The notes under the pieces were generated by a model that worked only from the letters and a program-made list of their open reading frames with translations, did not search any database and was not told the DNA's origin. The position numbers were made by a program, and so were the translations under genes. A stretch of DNA of 64,000 nt from Psilocybe azurescens (taxonomy: Eukaryota > Basidiomycota > Agaricomycetes > Agaricales > Agrocybaceae). Below, one piece after another: positions 47,491 to 60,443 of the stretch; within the stretch, counting starts at the first letter, position 1; the number at the start of each line of letters is the position of its first letter. Where the stretch lies: positions 186,001-250,000 of the forward strand of contig JAJIRX010000721.1 in assembly GCA_023853785.1 (NCBI GenBank), written 5' to 3'.

Positions 47491-49969
47491 TCAGAGCGAG
47501 ACGCGATTGGGGTCCGATTTGGAGATGCTGAAGTCCGTATATACAGAGTTTGTATCCGTTTGCTGCAGCTGCAGCTGCTGCCGCCTCTCCATCATTCGCT
47601 TTACCATGAAGACGGGCCAGCCCAGTCGCTTGAAGAAGCTTGTTTTCTCCGGGAAGATGTACGTGCTTTGGAAGGCGATGATTATCCAAGTAGTGATTAC
47701 GGTCAGAGGAAGAGCGATTTCGACGTAGCGGGCCAGAGTGCCAAGAGACCCAGGATTGATCTCGCTGACGTTCATACCGAAGACACCCTAGAGCTACTAT
47801 TAGTAGCCTTACCCGCAATAGTAAATCTGATATCAGGCTTACCGCCACGAAAGAAGCAGGCAGGAAGACCATAGTTAGATAAGCGACTTGCTTCATCTTA
47901 AAGGCGACACGTAAGTAATATGCATAATGTATCAAATAGTCAACGACATACCGCTGGAAAGGGAAGAGGTTAGGATGATAAGTTTATGCAGATGACGCGT
48001 TGAAGAAAAAGAAGCTTACCGGCACTGTCTCGAACCGCAGCTTCCGTCATCACTCTCATGTAGCGACTGTCATTAATGTTCACACTACTAAACACCTATG
48101 CACATAAGCCCATAAGTACTCTCACAGAATTTACGGAGCGGAGAGACATACAAGGCCCATCACATTTTTAAGTCGCCTTTCCTGCATGTGAAGTTCCGAA
48201 TTGAGGCGTTTTATCTCTGTCAGGAGGTTGGCACATTCCCTCGCCATAATAGTCTTGCTGAACTCGCGATCTTCCTTGGGCTTCTTGTCCAAAGCAGGAT
48301 TATGTGTATCCCGAATAAAAACGACGTGTTTCGCATAGTCGTCGAGGAGAGATGCATAGTGAAGATGATGAGCCCTTATGATATGCAGCTCCCGGGTAAG
48401 CGGCATATCTTCTGTCGTAATGACACGAGATTCCTGTATTCGGGTAAGAAATAAGATTGACGTACACAGAGACAATATAGAGTTTACCAGGGTGCAGATA
48501 TGGTCATAAAGATTCTCCAAAGCCTCGTCCCAGGCGTACATTGCGTGCCATATAAACGTCAAGAGGACAAAGGTAGGATCGGAAGACTTTTGGAAGATGC
48601 TTTGCCAATACACACTTTGACCTGTACATGAAAGGTGGGTTGGCTATCGGCCAGACGTTATGACCAATCACCTACCAGCAAAGCGAATACGTTCATGCAG
48701 AAAGGCTGCTGTCGTCGTCGGGAGGTTCAGAGTAGGGTGGAATGATAGGATGGTGCTGCCGTTAACATTGCGGATTAGATGAACGGCCAGTAGATCCAAC
48801 ACGAGCAACCGATTATCTGTGCATTGATGATATTCAGAACAGGGGTTGTATGGAATGATCGGTTCAGAGCTTACTCGAGTGCAACAGGAGGGGAGAATGT
48901 GGATCAATTTTTGAGTACCTGAAATAACATGAGGCAAAAATCGAGGATGACGCTACATGGGAGACAAACCAAGAAGAGTTCCTTGTGCCTTTGTCTTCAG
49001 TGATTCCGTCGACTTTCCAAACGCATGACTAAGTTGAATCGCATCGTGGTTCGACATGGATCGCAAGAAGGTGAGCGTGACGGTGATATCTAGTTATAAA
49101 GTCAATAATAAACAAAATGTAACAGTAAATCTCAACTTACGGTCACCAATGCCTGGCTGTATTTCCTCCTGAAACCGGGATGGGATCCAGTTCAACGACG
49201 AAGACCAGAAAAAGGGTTCAATGTTGTATCTTGCAGAAAGTAAACTGTATTAGCATGGAATTCTGCCACAGGACCGAACCGGACGTACTTCGCTCCAAGC
49301 ATCTGCAACATCGGCCCTGAAAGGTTCTCGAGGAAAAGTGCTCGTACTCGGAGTCCATCGGGCCTCTTTGGCAAACAATGTGAGCATCATTGGATAGTAT
49401 TCGACGGTGTTCAAACTAACCGTCTCGTTGATCAGACGATTCCAGATAGCGTCCTCCTCCCCATGTTTCGCAACTATCTGCCCTGGATTTGTGAAGAAGC
49501 CATCGGCATCCACGTCGACTTGATGGCAGATACACGGACTATCCTTCGAATACTCCTTGATGGCACCCATGATCTTGCTTTTGATCACTTGCCGTGCAGT
49601 CCAGTTAGGAAAACGGGACTGTGGATATCCCCTCCAGCATCCTCCACAGTTGATATGGTTACAAAGCTCAGGGATAGGTGGGAGGGGACATTCGAGTTGT
49701 TCTGGGTCAACCTCTGCACGGTACACGTAAGTTGATCATTGCCCAAAATGGGAGGAGAGCGGACACTTACCATCTCCCAAATCAACCCAAGGCCAAGGAG
49801 CTGAAGGGGAAGCATGCCGATGAGATGGATGTGGAACTCGGCCTTTGTCGTCCTTGGGATCGAGTCTTAACGAAGAGATTCCCGAGCGCACGCTTCTCCC
49901 TGAAACCCCACTTCGTACAGATATCACGTCGGATGGTTGAATGCGAGCAGGAACTGTTAGTAGCTCCAT
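47491..49969 (-). CDS. CorA-like divalent cation channel, tandem copy B
   Basis: This is the best preserved copy next to D. The start is ATG 49969. Blocks in order: SRLDPKDD-like basic head (SSLRLDPKDDKGRVP), SAPWPWVDLGDG, CNHINCGGCWRGYPQS (CX4CX2C-W), FWSSSLNWIPSRFQEE, LTFLRSMSNHDAI, VHLIRNVNGSTILSFHP, FLHERIRFAG, HAMYAWDEALENLYDH, ASLLDDYAKHVVFIRDT, VFSSVNINDSRYMRVM, KQVAYLTMVFLPASFVA (TM1), GVFGMNVSEINPG with the CorA GMN triplet, and PLTVITTWIIIAFQS (TM2). The C-terminal tail ends DPNRVSL. All intron phases that I checked join. A Mg2+ or other divalent cation transport role follows from the family; the conserved cysteines are an extra feature of this group. Confidence 0.82.
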
Positions 49970-51763
49970 AATTTTCTATGTGTGTATGTATAGTATCGTC
50001 GTGAATGTGGTCGTAAGCGTAGGTCGTGACAATGGTGGTGTTTTGAGGTTGTTGGGTTGCGCGACGGGGAAGGTGAGCGTCAATGGCCAACGAGGACGGC
50101 GTGCTTCTTTTGACAGGATTCTCGCATATGTACTAGCAAGCGCCCTGACCGGACATGTGAGGGCAATCGTGAGTAAAACTCACCCTGAGCTATGTGATGA
50201 TGTGTTAAAAATACCTACGTCCTGCCATTTGTTTCGAGGCTTCCCCTCGGTTCATCGTCAGACGATGCCACGCGTTTTGCCTGTGAGTGATCCTGTCATA
50301 GTATCCATGTATCAGCGACTAGCTGGGTTTGCTAGAAAGAATTATAGACACAAGAAATATATGGCTCATGTTGTCGTTATCTCCTTTGGAGAATTAGAGC
50401 ATCGAGGCAGGTCAGAAAAGGTTTGATCAATGAATTGTGAGGGGCGTGGCAAAGATAGGTTCGGCATGAAACCATGCCGAATTCACCGTGATGGGAAACG
50501 GAGGAACTTTTCTTCCGTGTTTGCATCTCTACTTCGTTCAGAAATATGTATGTTAAAAACACAAGTAGCTCAATGCAATATAACAGGTCCATTGAGCCCA
50601 AAGTAACTAATCATCTTACCCCTAATCGAGCAAATAAATCACCGATTCAAGGAGGCAAGGTTATATTCACTAGGCTTTACCATTTTAATATCACAAATCC
50701 TTTGGGTGGGGTCACCCCGGTGCAGGTATTTAATTGAAAAGGTTAACATACTCAGTTTACCTTTGTGCTGGCTTGCGCACGAAAACAGCTGTGTCATGAC
50801 TCGTTTTGCATGGAAGCCAAGAACCATTGTATCAGCGACAAATTAGCGCCCAGTCATTTATACGGACCAAAGCTCTCAGAGTCCTCATTTCATTTAAAGC
50901 TCGGGGTCATGGAACAGAAATATGGAGCACAAAGTAACATATCTCAGTTTCAATGAAAACAAGTATGTGTGCATGGCCAGATTTCATTCAAAAGGCGGCC
51001 TACATACGGCCTACACGACTCTGCAAGGTGGGAACAGGTAGAAGTCCAGGATCACTTTAAAATGTGAAGTACTACACGAAGGAAGTGTATGTATTGCCAG
51101 GTGTAGCCGTGCTGGAGCTGCGACACTGCTGCCGCGGAGTCTTAAGTCATATTCAAGTACGGTGAATGACGATCATCGTCGATCATAGGAAAGGTAAAAA
51201 GGTGATTGCTGCCGGTCGATCTAGGCTACGTACTGTATACGTACTCATGAGAGACGGTCGTCGGACCGTATGCCCCCTCCAATGGTCACATCATCATTAA
51301 GAGCTTCAAGAGGCAATTCTTCTTCCTCGACTGGGATGGACGTGCCCTGTCGATGAAAGGATCTTTGCCAGTTGTGCAAATATATATGGTTAATCCGTAG
51401 TAGTACAATTACTAGTCAGCAATTGGACTTACGGCCTCCAATGTCTCGCTTTACTTTCACCTGCAGCTAGGATGGAATCCAGTCCAACGGAAAGTCAGAA
51501 AAGGAATTCAATGTTGTATCATTTATAAGATAGAATAACGTTGGCTTGGAATGCTCCCACTGGACCAAAGAGGCCAATGAATGGCTTATCCAACAGCACT
51601 GGTCCACTGAGACAATATTCATTCATATTTCATCTACTCGAGTATAGCCATCACCCAAATACCTGTTGGGTTACACCGAAGTGTAAACATGCTTCCATGT
51701 ATAGTATACAGTATTTCACTGTACCGTTTTGAGTGTGGTTCCACGCAGGCTGAACATGTTAGA
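49970..51763. other. spacer between CorA-like copies B and C, with duplicated flank
   Basis: No gene supported. Two parts, about 49980-50430 and 50990-51200, resemble 53880-54290 and 54360-54530 upstream of copy C. The promoter flank was therefore copied along with the gene. The stretch 50440-50990 has no match there. Confidence 0.55.
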
Positions 51764-53860
51764 CTAAGCAAGTATATCTTGCAAATGTGTGTCAATGGCA
51801 AGAATAGTCAAGTATTTGCGATGTTCATACCCGCGCCACCTTTGCACAGGCCAGCTCAGCCGTCGGAGAAAGCTCGTGTTGGGTGGGTAGAGCTCCGCGC
51901 TTCGATCGGCAACGACGACCCAAATGGTAAGCACGGTGAGAGGCAAGGTAGTAGCGTATATGACAATAATAGCGGCCGTTCTTGCGTTGATCTCATTCAC
52001 GCTAATGGTACTCCGCACGAAAAAGCTATAGAAAATGGAGTTTGCTTCCTGCTAGGAAATACGCAGGAAGGAAAAAAATAGTCATATATGCGATCTGTTT
52101 TATCTGCAAATGGTATAAGCTTTCTGAACACTGCGAGGAATGTTTGTCTCATTGAAACCTACAGCCAAAAATGATGTTCAATTGATAAATGCGTCATATC
52201 AAGCTCCACGACTCGCGAGGATCGCGCCTTTGTTGCATGTAAATTTCTGATTCGAGGCGTTTTGTCTCTCCCAGAAGATTGACACACTCCCGGGCCATGA
52301 TGGCCTTGCTCAACTCGCGCCCCTCTTTCGTTTTCCCGTCCATGGCTGGGCTGGACGTGTCGCTGATGAAAGTGACATGTTTCGCGTAGTCGTCGAGCAA
52401 GGATGTATAGTACATGTAATGAACACTAATTACGCGAAGCCCATGAGTGAGAGGCATATCCTTCGATGTTGTGATCATTGATAACTCGAGACTCCTGAAT
52501 GGACACATCAGCATGACATGACATACCATGTTGTAGATATGGTCATAAAGATCCTTTGAAGCCTGGTCCCAGGAGTACTTTGCACATCATATAAACGTCA
52601 AGAGAACAAAGGTAGGATCGGAAGACTTCTGGAAGATGCTTTGCCAATAGACACTTTGACCTGTCTTTGAAAGGTAAGTTAGATGCCAGTCAGAGGATTG
52701 TACCAGCAAAGCGAATACATCCATGTAAGAAAGCTGTGGTCGCCGTTGGGAGGTTCAGAGTAGGGTGGAATGATAGGTTGCTGTTGCTGTTGACATTGCG
52801 GATCAGATGAACGGCCGATAGGTCCAATACGAGCACCCAATGACCTGGGACATTGATGATATTTAGAATAGGGGGCTGCATGGTGTGATACATCCAGGAC
52901 TTACTCGAGTGAAAAATAAAGGGAGAATGTGGATCGAATCCTTGGATACCTAGAATAACATGGTGAAACGAAATTGAAAACGACACTACTTACATGGGAG
53001 ACAACCAAGAAGTGTTCTTGGTGCCTTCGCCTTGAGTGACTCCGGAATGCGTAATTAAGCTCATCGTGATTCGTCATGGATCGTACGAATGTAAGTGTGA
53101 TGGTGACATTTGGTGATTTCAGTTCATGGTAAAAGATATGTAATAGTAAAGTTATTAAGTTGAACCTACGGGTCTCCAATATTTGGCTGTATTTCCCCCT
53201 GGAACCAAGATGAGATCCAGTTCAACGAAGAGGACCAGACAATAGGTTCAATGTTGCATCTACAACATGGGCCCCCAGATATTCTCAATGAAAAGTGCAC
53301 TAACTCGGAGTTCATCGGGCCACTATGGTGTACAGTATAAGCAGCATTAGACAGCATTAACGGTATACCAAACTAACCTTCTCATGGATTAGATGATTCC
53401 AGGTAGCCCATGCTTCGCAATTATCTGACTTGGATTTGTGAAGAAGCCATCTGCTTTCACGTCGACTTGATGGCAGAAACAAGGGCTATGCTTTAAGTGC
53501 TCCCTGATGGCACTCATAATTTTGCTCTTGGTTACTTGTCGTGTAGTCCAGGTTTGAAAATGGGATTGGGGATATCCCCTCCAACATCCTCCACAATCAA
53601 GATGGTTCCAAAGCTGAGGAATAGGTAGGAGGCCCGGGGCCGGGACATTCGAGTTGATCCTTTTCCAAAGCGGGAGGCCTGCGAAGTCCTGCGAAGACTC
53701 ACCATCTTCCAAGTCAACTCAAGGCCAAGGAGCCGATGGCGACGCATACCGATAAGAAAGATGTGGAAATCGGCATGCATAGACGTTAGGGCGTTGGGGT
53801 AGACTCTTGAAGAAAAATTTTCTGAATTCCCACTTCTTTTCGACTTCGTATAGACACCAC
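51764..53860 (-). pseudogene. CorA-like copy C, mosaic pseudogene
   Basis: Homologous to copies A and B over almost the full length but clearly damaged. At the N-terminal end the shared motif reads PWP followed by TGA instead of TGG (near 53725). The first cysteine of the CX4CX2C motif is Trp (LWNHLDCGGCWRGYPQS). About 100 bases with the exon RDSAG are gone near 52190. The GMN signature is lost: the segment reads STISVNEINARTA. The 3' half (51764-52530, e.g. SPAMDGKT) resembles copy A and the 5' half (from about 52540) resembles copy B. It cannot make a functional channel. The right end of the homologous region is approximate. Confidence 0.8.
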
Positions 53861-54805
53861 GTCCGAGGATTGAATGCGAGTAGGAACCTACCCGTGTTAT
53901 TTTATGTATGTGTGTATATATGCATAGTGTGGTGAATGTCGTCGTATGTCGGGACTAAAGGGTGGGCGTCAATGGACAACGAGGACGGCGTTTTATCTTG
54001 ACAGTAAGTGCTTGCAAGCGCCCTGTTTACATAGTGAGCGATGTGATAGGATATAAATTATAAATACATATATAAATACATCCTGCCATTTGTTTCGAGG
54101 CTACTCGTCGGTTCATCGTCAAACTACTCATGCCATGGGTTCTGGGATAATGGGATAGTGTCCAAGTACCACGGCGATAAGTTGCACTTGTAAAAGAGGG
54201 TTATAAGTATAGACAATGTTGTCGTCATTTCCTTCAGAAAACTAGAACATCAAGGCAGGCCAGAAAATGGATTGAACAGTGGATTATTATGTCAAATTTA
54301 TACGCGAACCGAGAATATGTTCGGTGGCTGCCGGTGTGTGCCACCAAGTGTCAGTTAGGGGTCAATCCAGATACACGACTCAGCAAGGTACACGCCGGCA
54401 GAATCCCAGGATGACTTCAAACATGAAGTAAGGAAGAATGTGTGTCTATTGCCAGGCTGGAGCTTCAATATCTGATGGGGACTCAGAAAATGTGCCGGCA
54501 GAATGAAGGACGATCAATGTCGATCATGGAGTAGTTTTTCATACATACAGTATGTAGAGCAATCAATAGGTAACGTAAATGAGTTCTGGCTATAGAATAA
54601 TTGAAGGTGACATCACAACTACATACTGTCCGGTGTTGTGAAGGCTACGTGGTATGTATAGAATGAAGGGTATCGTGCGTCGTCATAAAATTACATGTCA
54701 GAAATTCAGTACAAATTGGATCTGTTCAATTGTATTTGTTGTACAAAGTTTATAACAAAGTGAGTACAAGCCCCTATTTTAAAAAGAATTGAGCTACACA
54801 CCGTG
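53861..54805. other. spacer between CorA-like copies C and D
   Basis: No gene supported. The left part matches the flank of copy B (see 49970-51763). The right part is AT-rich and holds the 3' UTR of copy D. Confidence 0.45.
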
Positions 54806-57455
54806 TCAAGGGAGACGGTCAACAGACCGCATGCCCTCCTTAATCGTCATATCATTAAGAGCTCCAGGAAAAAATTCGTCCGACGTCTCTTCTTCGACTG
54901 GGATACCTGACCTTTCGTTGAAAGGGCCCTTGCCCAGATATTGAGCAAGCAGAAGGACAGGCCACGCAAGTCGCTTCCAAAAGGTGACATGCGGAGGGAA
55001 TATATATCTACTTTGGAACGCGATGATGATCCAGGCGCTGAGGAGCGTGAATGGTAAGGCGGTTTCAGCGTAATGCGCTAGTGTGCCGTTTGTTCCTGGG
55101 GCAATCTCCTCCACGTTCATCCCAAAGACCGCCTAGCAAGGGATAAGCTGAGTTCTTGTTTTTTGTTTTTGAGTTGTGTAAATAAACCTACAGCTACGAA
55201 GGAGGCAGGGAGGAAGACCATAGTCAAGTAGGCAATCTGCTTCATCTATGGTGCTGTTAGCACCAATTTATCATCCAAAAATGACTGAACACACAGCTGC
55301 ACTATCCCGCACTGCCGCCTGCGTCATCTTCTGCATCCGTTTACTGTCAATGATGTTTACACTGCTAAAGACCTTGAAATTAAAGATATATCAGCGCATT
55401 GTGGCAATGTTGAGACAACTGAGACGGCTGACAAGATCCATGACGTTCTTCAATCTGCGATCTTGCATTTGTCGGCCTTTTTCTAGACGTTCGATCTCGG
55501 TAAGCAGATTCGAGCACTCCCTGTTCATGACGCTCGAGTTCTCCTCACGCTCTTCGAGAGATAACGACTCGAGGGCGGGGTTCTCCGTATCTCGTATGAA
55601 TACGACTGACTTGCGAAAATCGTCGAGCAGAGACGAGTAATGAAGGAGGTGGGCACGGATTATATGCAGCTCTTGGGTAAGGATCATTTCCGATGTTGTG
55701 ATGACTTGGCTTTCCTGTAAATATAACGGAGATTGATTGCCTGGTCGAAGTTAGGATGCGTTGGACGTACGAGGGTGCAAATGTGAGAATACAAGTTCTC
55801 CAAGGCTTCGTCCCAGGCATACATGGCATGCCATATGAACGTCAGTAGCACAAATGTTGGGTCTGGTAATTGTTGAAAGATATTTTGCCAATATACGCTT
55901 TGTCCTGATTGTTATATAGACGAGTTTAAGAGGATCAGTTGTCAATTTGAGAGCACATATACAGGAGATGTGCACTTGCCTGCAAAACGAATGCGTTCAT
56001 GCAGAACCGGAGCCGTAGTCGTCGGAAGATCCTTGTTTGGATGGTAGGAGATGATAGTACTGCCTTGTTTTCTGCGGATGAGATGGACAGAAAGAAGATC
56101 TAATAGTAGCAGACGTTCATCTTAAAATATGGAGTTCAGTCAAAGGCCTTAAGCTATTTCTGATGTTCGAACATACTGGATTCGAGTACCAGAGGAGCCT
56201 GTGTGTCGATGATTTGATGAGCTGCACGAAACAGTATGGTCAGTATAGGTCGAAGGCCGCTCTAGCGGAGTAGTTTGCACCTAGATGCAAGCTTAGTTTC
56301 TTGCTTGCTCTCCCATCATGATTACCGAGAGTGGCCGAGGATGCCATCCCGTATGGGGAGGCAGCGCTAAGGCGACTCGTTTCGTCATTGGCCACAGACC
56401 GAAGGAATGTCAAGGTTATAGTGATATCTTCGAAGGCAATCGGTTCAGTTCCCAAAACCGAATATGAAGAAATAAGCATATGATCTCCCTGTCCTGGTCT
56501 GACTTCTTCTTGGTAACGCGAGGGTATCCAATTCAACGACGATGAAAAGAAAAATGGCTCCACATTATACCTTTAGATGGCCATGTGATTAGCTATAATT
56601 CCCGATAATTGAGGACAATAGACAAAGAATGGACAGGCAGAAGAAGGCGGCGCTGAGTAAAGATACATGAAACTCCAAGTAATTATAAGAGCGTCATATA
56701 TGGGGAGCATGGCCTTAAAGAAGTGAAGTAGGAGTAAGTTTCTCACCTGGTGCCTAGCATTTGTAGGACTGGACCAGATAAGTTTTCGATGAATAAACAT
56801 CTCACTCGATTATCGTGAGGAATCTAACACAAAGGGAGAAGAGTTTAGCATAGCTTACAGATAATTGGAAAGGATCCTGGTCAATGGGAGATAAAAATAG
56901 GCAAGCCATATATTTCCGACAGAGAAGGGATATAACACCGAATAAAAATCAAGTACACACAGTACTCACATTCGAGTTTATCAGCGCCTCCCAAGTCTCG
57001 TCTAGGCAATCGTCACCGGATATTATCTTCCCTGGCTCTGGAACTTTAAATAGACCATTGTGGTCAACGTCAACCTGATGAATGATACACGGAACATTGT
57101 GTCGGTAATCGGTAATAGCTTTGTTAATCTTGCTTTTCTTGACTTGTGCTGGGGTCCAATTTGGGTACAATGACTGGGGATAAAGATTCCAGCATCCTTC
57201 GCAAGTCTCATGGCTACATGGTGGTGGTACAGGGGGGAGAGGTGACGCCAGTTGTGCGGGGTCTACGACTACATAGTCAAAGTATGCCGTAAGATGTCCA
57301 TGAGAAAAAACAATAATACTTGAACACACACCGTCTTGAATGTCAACCCATGGCCAGGGGGCCGATGGCGCTGCATGTCGGTGTGATGGGGGATTTATTC
57401 TTCTAGAATCCTCCTTTTGTTTTCTGCGGCGTAAACGAAGGCTATGGACTGACAT
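54806..57455 (-). CDS. CorA-like divalent cation channel, tandem copy D
   Basis: The most diverged but apparently intact member. From ATG 57455: MSVHSLRLRRRKQKEDSRR, SAPWPWVDIQDG, CSHETCEGCWNLYPQS (CX4CX2C-W), NWIPSRYQEEVRPG, LTFLRSVANDETSR, HAMYAWDEALENLYSH, SSLLDDFRKSVVFIRDT, VFSSVNIIDSKRMQKM, KQIAYLTMVFLPASFVA (TM1), AVFGMNVEEIAPG with GMN, and LPFTLLSAWIIIAFQS (TM2). The C-terminal tail ends EGMRSVDRLP. No frame fault was noticed in this copy. Its start faces the ArsB/NhaD-type permease across 713 bases, so the two transporter genes may share a regulatory region. A divalent cation channel role follows from the CorA family. Confidence 0.82.
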
Positions 57456-58168
57456 CGACTGGGTTCAAGAAAGGGCAGCTTTCGTGGGAACTGGCTTTCC
57501 AAAGATAATTAGTCCGACCGGCGGTAACCTATGTCCAGTGGATAGTAGTCGGTGTAAGAAGAGAAGGTGTAAGCCGAGCTTGGAGCAGGTAATAAGTAAA
57601 TTCATTTACTTGCCAAGGTGGACTGACTGCACCCTGTTTGGTCGAGATCGATAAGATTGGCAAGGCTTACAAGCAACTTGCAAGGGAGCCTGACCTCGAA
57701 GAGCAGGTTGCACAGCCCCTTGACTGCATATAGCAGCTATATGTGATATATAGACATTGGTTCTCACGGTAGTTACCCCGGCGAACAACAACGCCAAGTG
57801 GAGCTTCTTTTCCTGTCAAGCACCAGGTTTCAGCAACTCCTGGTCCTAGTATCCTTTGTGGATTAGGCCTTGAGCTACACTGCTCTTGCCCACATACGAA
57901 GAGGTAAGTTATTGTCTAGCAATATCTCTATTATTCCTTACAGGTTTCATTGTATTGCTTAAATAGATTCTGGACACACAGCAACCGCGTCCACGGTCAA
58001 GACGTCCTTATAACGTGGCAGGATTTTTTTAACGACATCACACTACATACTGTATGACAATCACCAGACAGTTTCTCTTTTCACAACGCCGTACACTTAC
58101 TAGAGCGTCGATCGAGACTTCTGTTGATACGCACTCACATATACCCTTACCTCACGCGCCAAGAAAAC
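57456..58168. promoter_or_regulatory. divergent promoter region of two transporter genes
   Basis: 713 bases separate the start codons of CorA-like copy D (-) and the permease (+). No gene is seen in it, and I could not pick specific operator motifs. Confidence 0.45.
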
Positions 58169-59913
58169 ATGTCGGATATCGACCGATTTTCTATCGTCAC
58201 ACTGGTCCTATTCTTTCTTTCAACACTATTTGTGATCCATCCAGTATCATTCCATGTTCGACTACCTGTTATTGGGAAGATTCGTCTCACCATCGGACTT
58301 ATGTCCGCTCCGATAATTGCTATAGCTATTCTATGGGCTGCTCAATGCCTTGGACCAACACAAATTCGCAACGGCATCGTCGGCGCAGGTAAGATTCTCG
58401 TAATAGAGGTCCTTATACGAACCTGAACGTTGTCCCAAATTCAGATAATATCAAGCCCTACAACATTCTAATCCTATTCATCTCTCTTGCATACATGGCT
58501 ATCACTCTCGATGTTACAGGAATTCTCCAGGCAGCCGCTTTCTGGGTCAGCAATAAAGGCGGCGACAATGGTCGCAAGCTCTACTTCTACTTCTACATTC
58601 TTCTAACAGGCATCAGCATGGTAGTTGGCAACGACCCCATCATTTTGTCAGGAACTGCGTTTTTGGTGTACTACACAGCAGCCACGAACCTGGAACCCAT
58701 CGCATGGTTAATATCCGAATTCGCGGCAGCTAATACAGCGAGTATGGTGCTGTTTGTTGGGAATCCCACTAATGTCGTCATTTGCGAAGGCTTCCGGATC
58801 AACAACGCGGCGTTCACGGCTTATACGATCCTCCCCTTCCTGGCGTGCAGCGTTGCCTGCTATGCTGCACTTGCATTCCAGTATCGAGACTCCAAACATG
58901 TTCCACGGAGATTAAATTTCACCGCCAAACTTGATGTTCGACAGGTCCTCAAAGATCCAGTTAGCGCATGTTTCGGTAGCGCCTTGCTCCTAACCTGTCT
59001 TGTCGTCGTAATCGTGCTCAGTTTCTTGCATGTTGATGTTTGGAAGGTGACACTTCCCTTTGCTGGAGCCAAATTCATTTTTGACTTGTCATGGGACCAT
59101 TATCGATATACCACCGGCCGCATTCCGCGATATGGAGAGAAGAAGGAATCGGAGAGCGCATCTGGTGATGATCCGATGGTCAGCGAATTGAAACGGGCGA
59201 TGTCCATGCCTCATGATTTGGAACGCCCAGCCACGTTTGCAACCATGACCGCGACTCCTTCGGAGCTAGCAGCAGCTACGGAGAAGATAGAACCCGCCCC
59301 CACAGAAGAGAGAACACCGACCTCTGAAAGCTCTGAGACGACTGTCTCGCATGACGATGATGGACCCCGATTATTTGACAAGCAGAGAACGCACCTTGAC
59401 CTCGTTCACGCAAAACTAGCGGCGCACTTCCCCACATTTTTCACTGCGTTGCCAAGACTGCCGTTCGGTCTGATACCCTTCGCGTTCTCGCAGTTTATTC
59501 TCATTGAAGGGCTCTCACATCAAGGGTGGATAGACGTGTTCGGGATATGGCTCGTGAGAGCTTCTGGCCGTCAAATGATACCCACCGTATGGCTGATAGG
59601 CGTGCTCGGCGTCATCTTGTGCAATGTCGCCGGCACGAATATCGGTGCTACGATTCTTCTCACAAAAGTTGTCCATGCGGCGCCTGACTTCCCAGAGAGC
59701 AGTGCGAGAGCCGCTGCGATTGCGCTCGCTGTCTCGAGTAATATCGGCGCGGTCAGTTTCACGTTCTCTGCCAGTCTCGCGGGGCTATTGTGGAAGACTA
59801 TTTTGGGACAAAAAGGCATATCAATAAAGCAGACAACTTTTGCATTTTGGAATATGCTACCATTGTTGATGATGACGGGGTGGGATTGGCAGTTGTCACT
59901 GCGGAGATGGTAG
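58169..59913 (+). CDS. ArsB/NhaD-type ion permease (CitMHS family)
   Basis: Two exons, 58169-58388 and 58445-59913, give 562 residues. There are about 10-12 membrane helices split by a long hydrophilic, acidic loop (residues about 320-420). Family-like blocks are LFISLAYMAITLDVTGI, GNDPIILSGTAFLVY, ASMVLFVGNPTNVV and the second-half equivalent VAGTNIGATILLTKV; the paired NPTN/GTNIG hairpins are typical of the ArsB/NhaD and related DASS-like permeases. Such proteins export arsenite or exchange Na+/H+, or carry dicarboxylates or citrate. Which ion is moved here cannot be decided. The upstream codons extending the frame to 58124 start with TTG, so ATG 58169 was chosen. Confidence 0.82.
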
Positions 59914-60443
59914 TGTTGTATTAGATGCCTTTCCTGCTGTATAACATATTATAATGCAAAATTCAACATTTCATTTATACCAGCGAGGCAATCCCTTGGA
60001 ATAGTAGATGCAAAAATCAAATGATGAAGACTGAGTAATATCAGTAAGTAATCTCTGAGCTTGTGGGTCAAAGTCTAGAGAGGTCAAGAGAGTTCATTTA
60101 ACTTCATTGTCATCGAATTTATCATGCGACCGGCACGATGCCCCTAAGCAGTGGCGGTGCAGGGCCTGTCAATTTCATTTCTACTACCACTGCACTCCGC
60201 GACGCCTTCCCACCCACGATATATTTCACTTCTAAGTATACTTACACTTTCCTTTGTACCACTAGTAACAACAGCGTCACTGAGGCACGATTATTAGAAT
60301 GATTCATAACGAGTCGACCAAATTCTAACAGAGTTCCCAAAACCCGTTGGCTTGAGTCGTAAGTCCCGACTAACAAAACAATTGAGAGCACACTTACCCT
60401 CGTTATTAAAAGTAACTCAAAGATTCAGGAATTACTTAATAGA
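59914..60443. other. intergenic region
   Basis: AT-rich, no gene seen; 3' UTR of the permease and promoter of the F-box gene. Confidence 0.45.
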
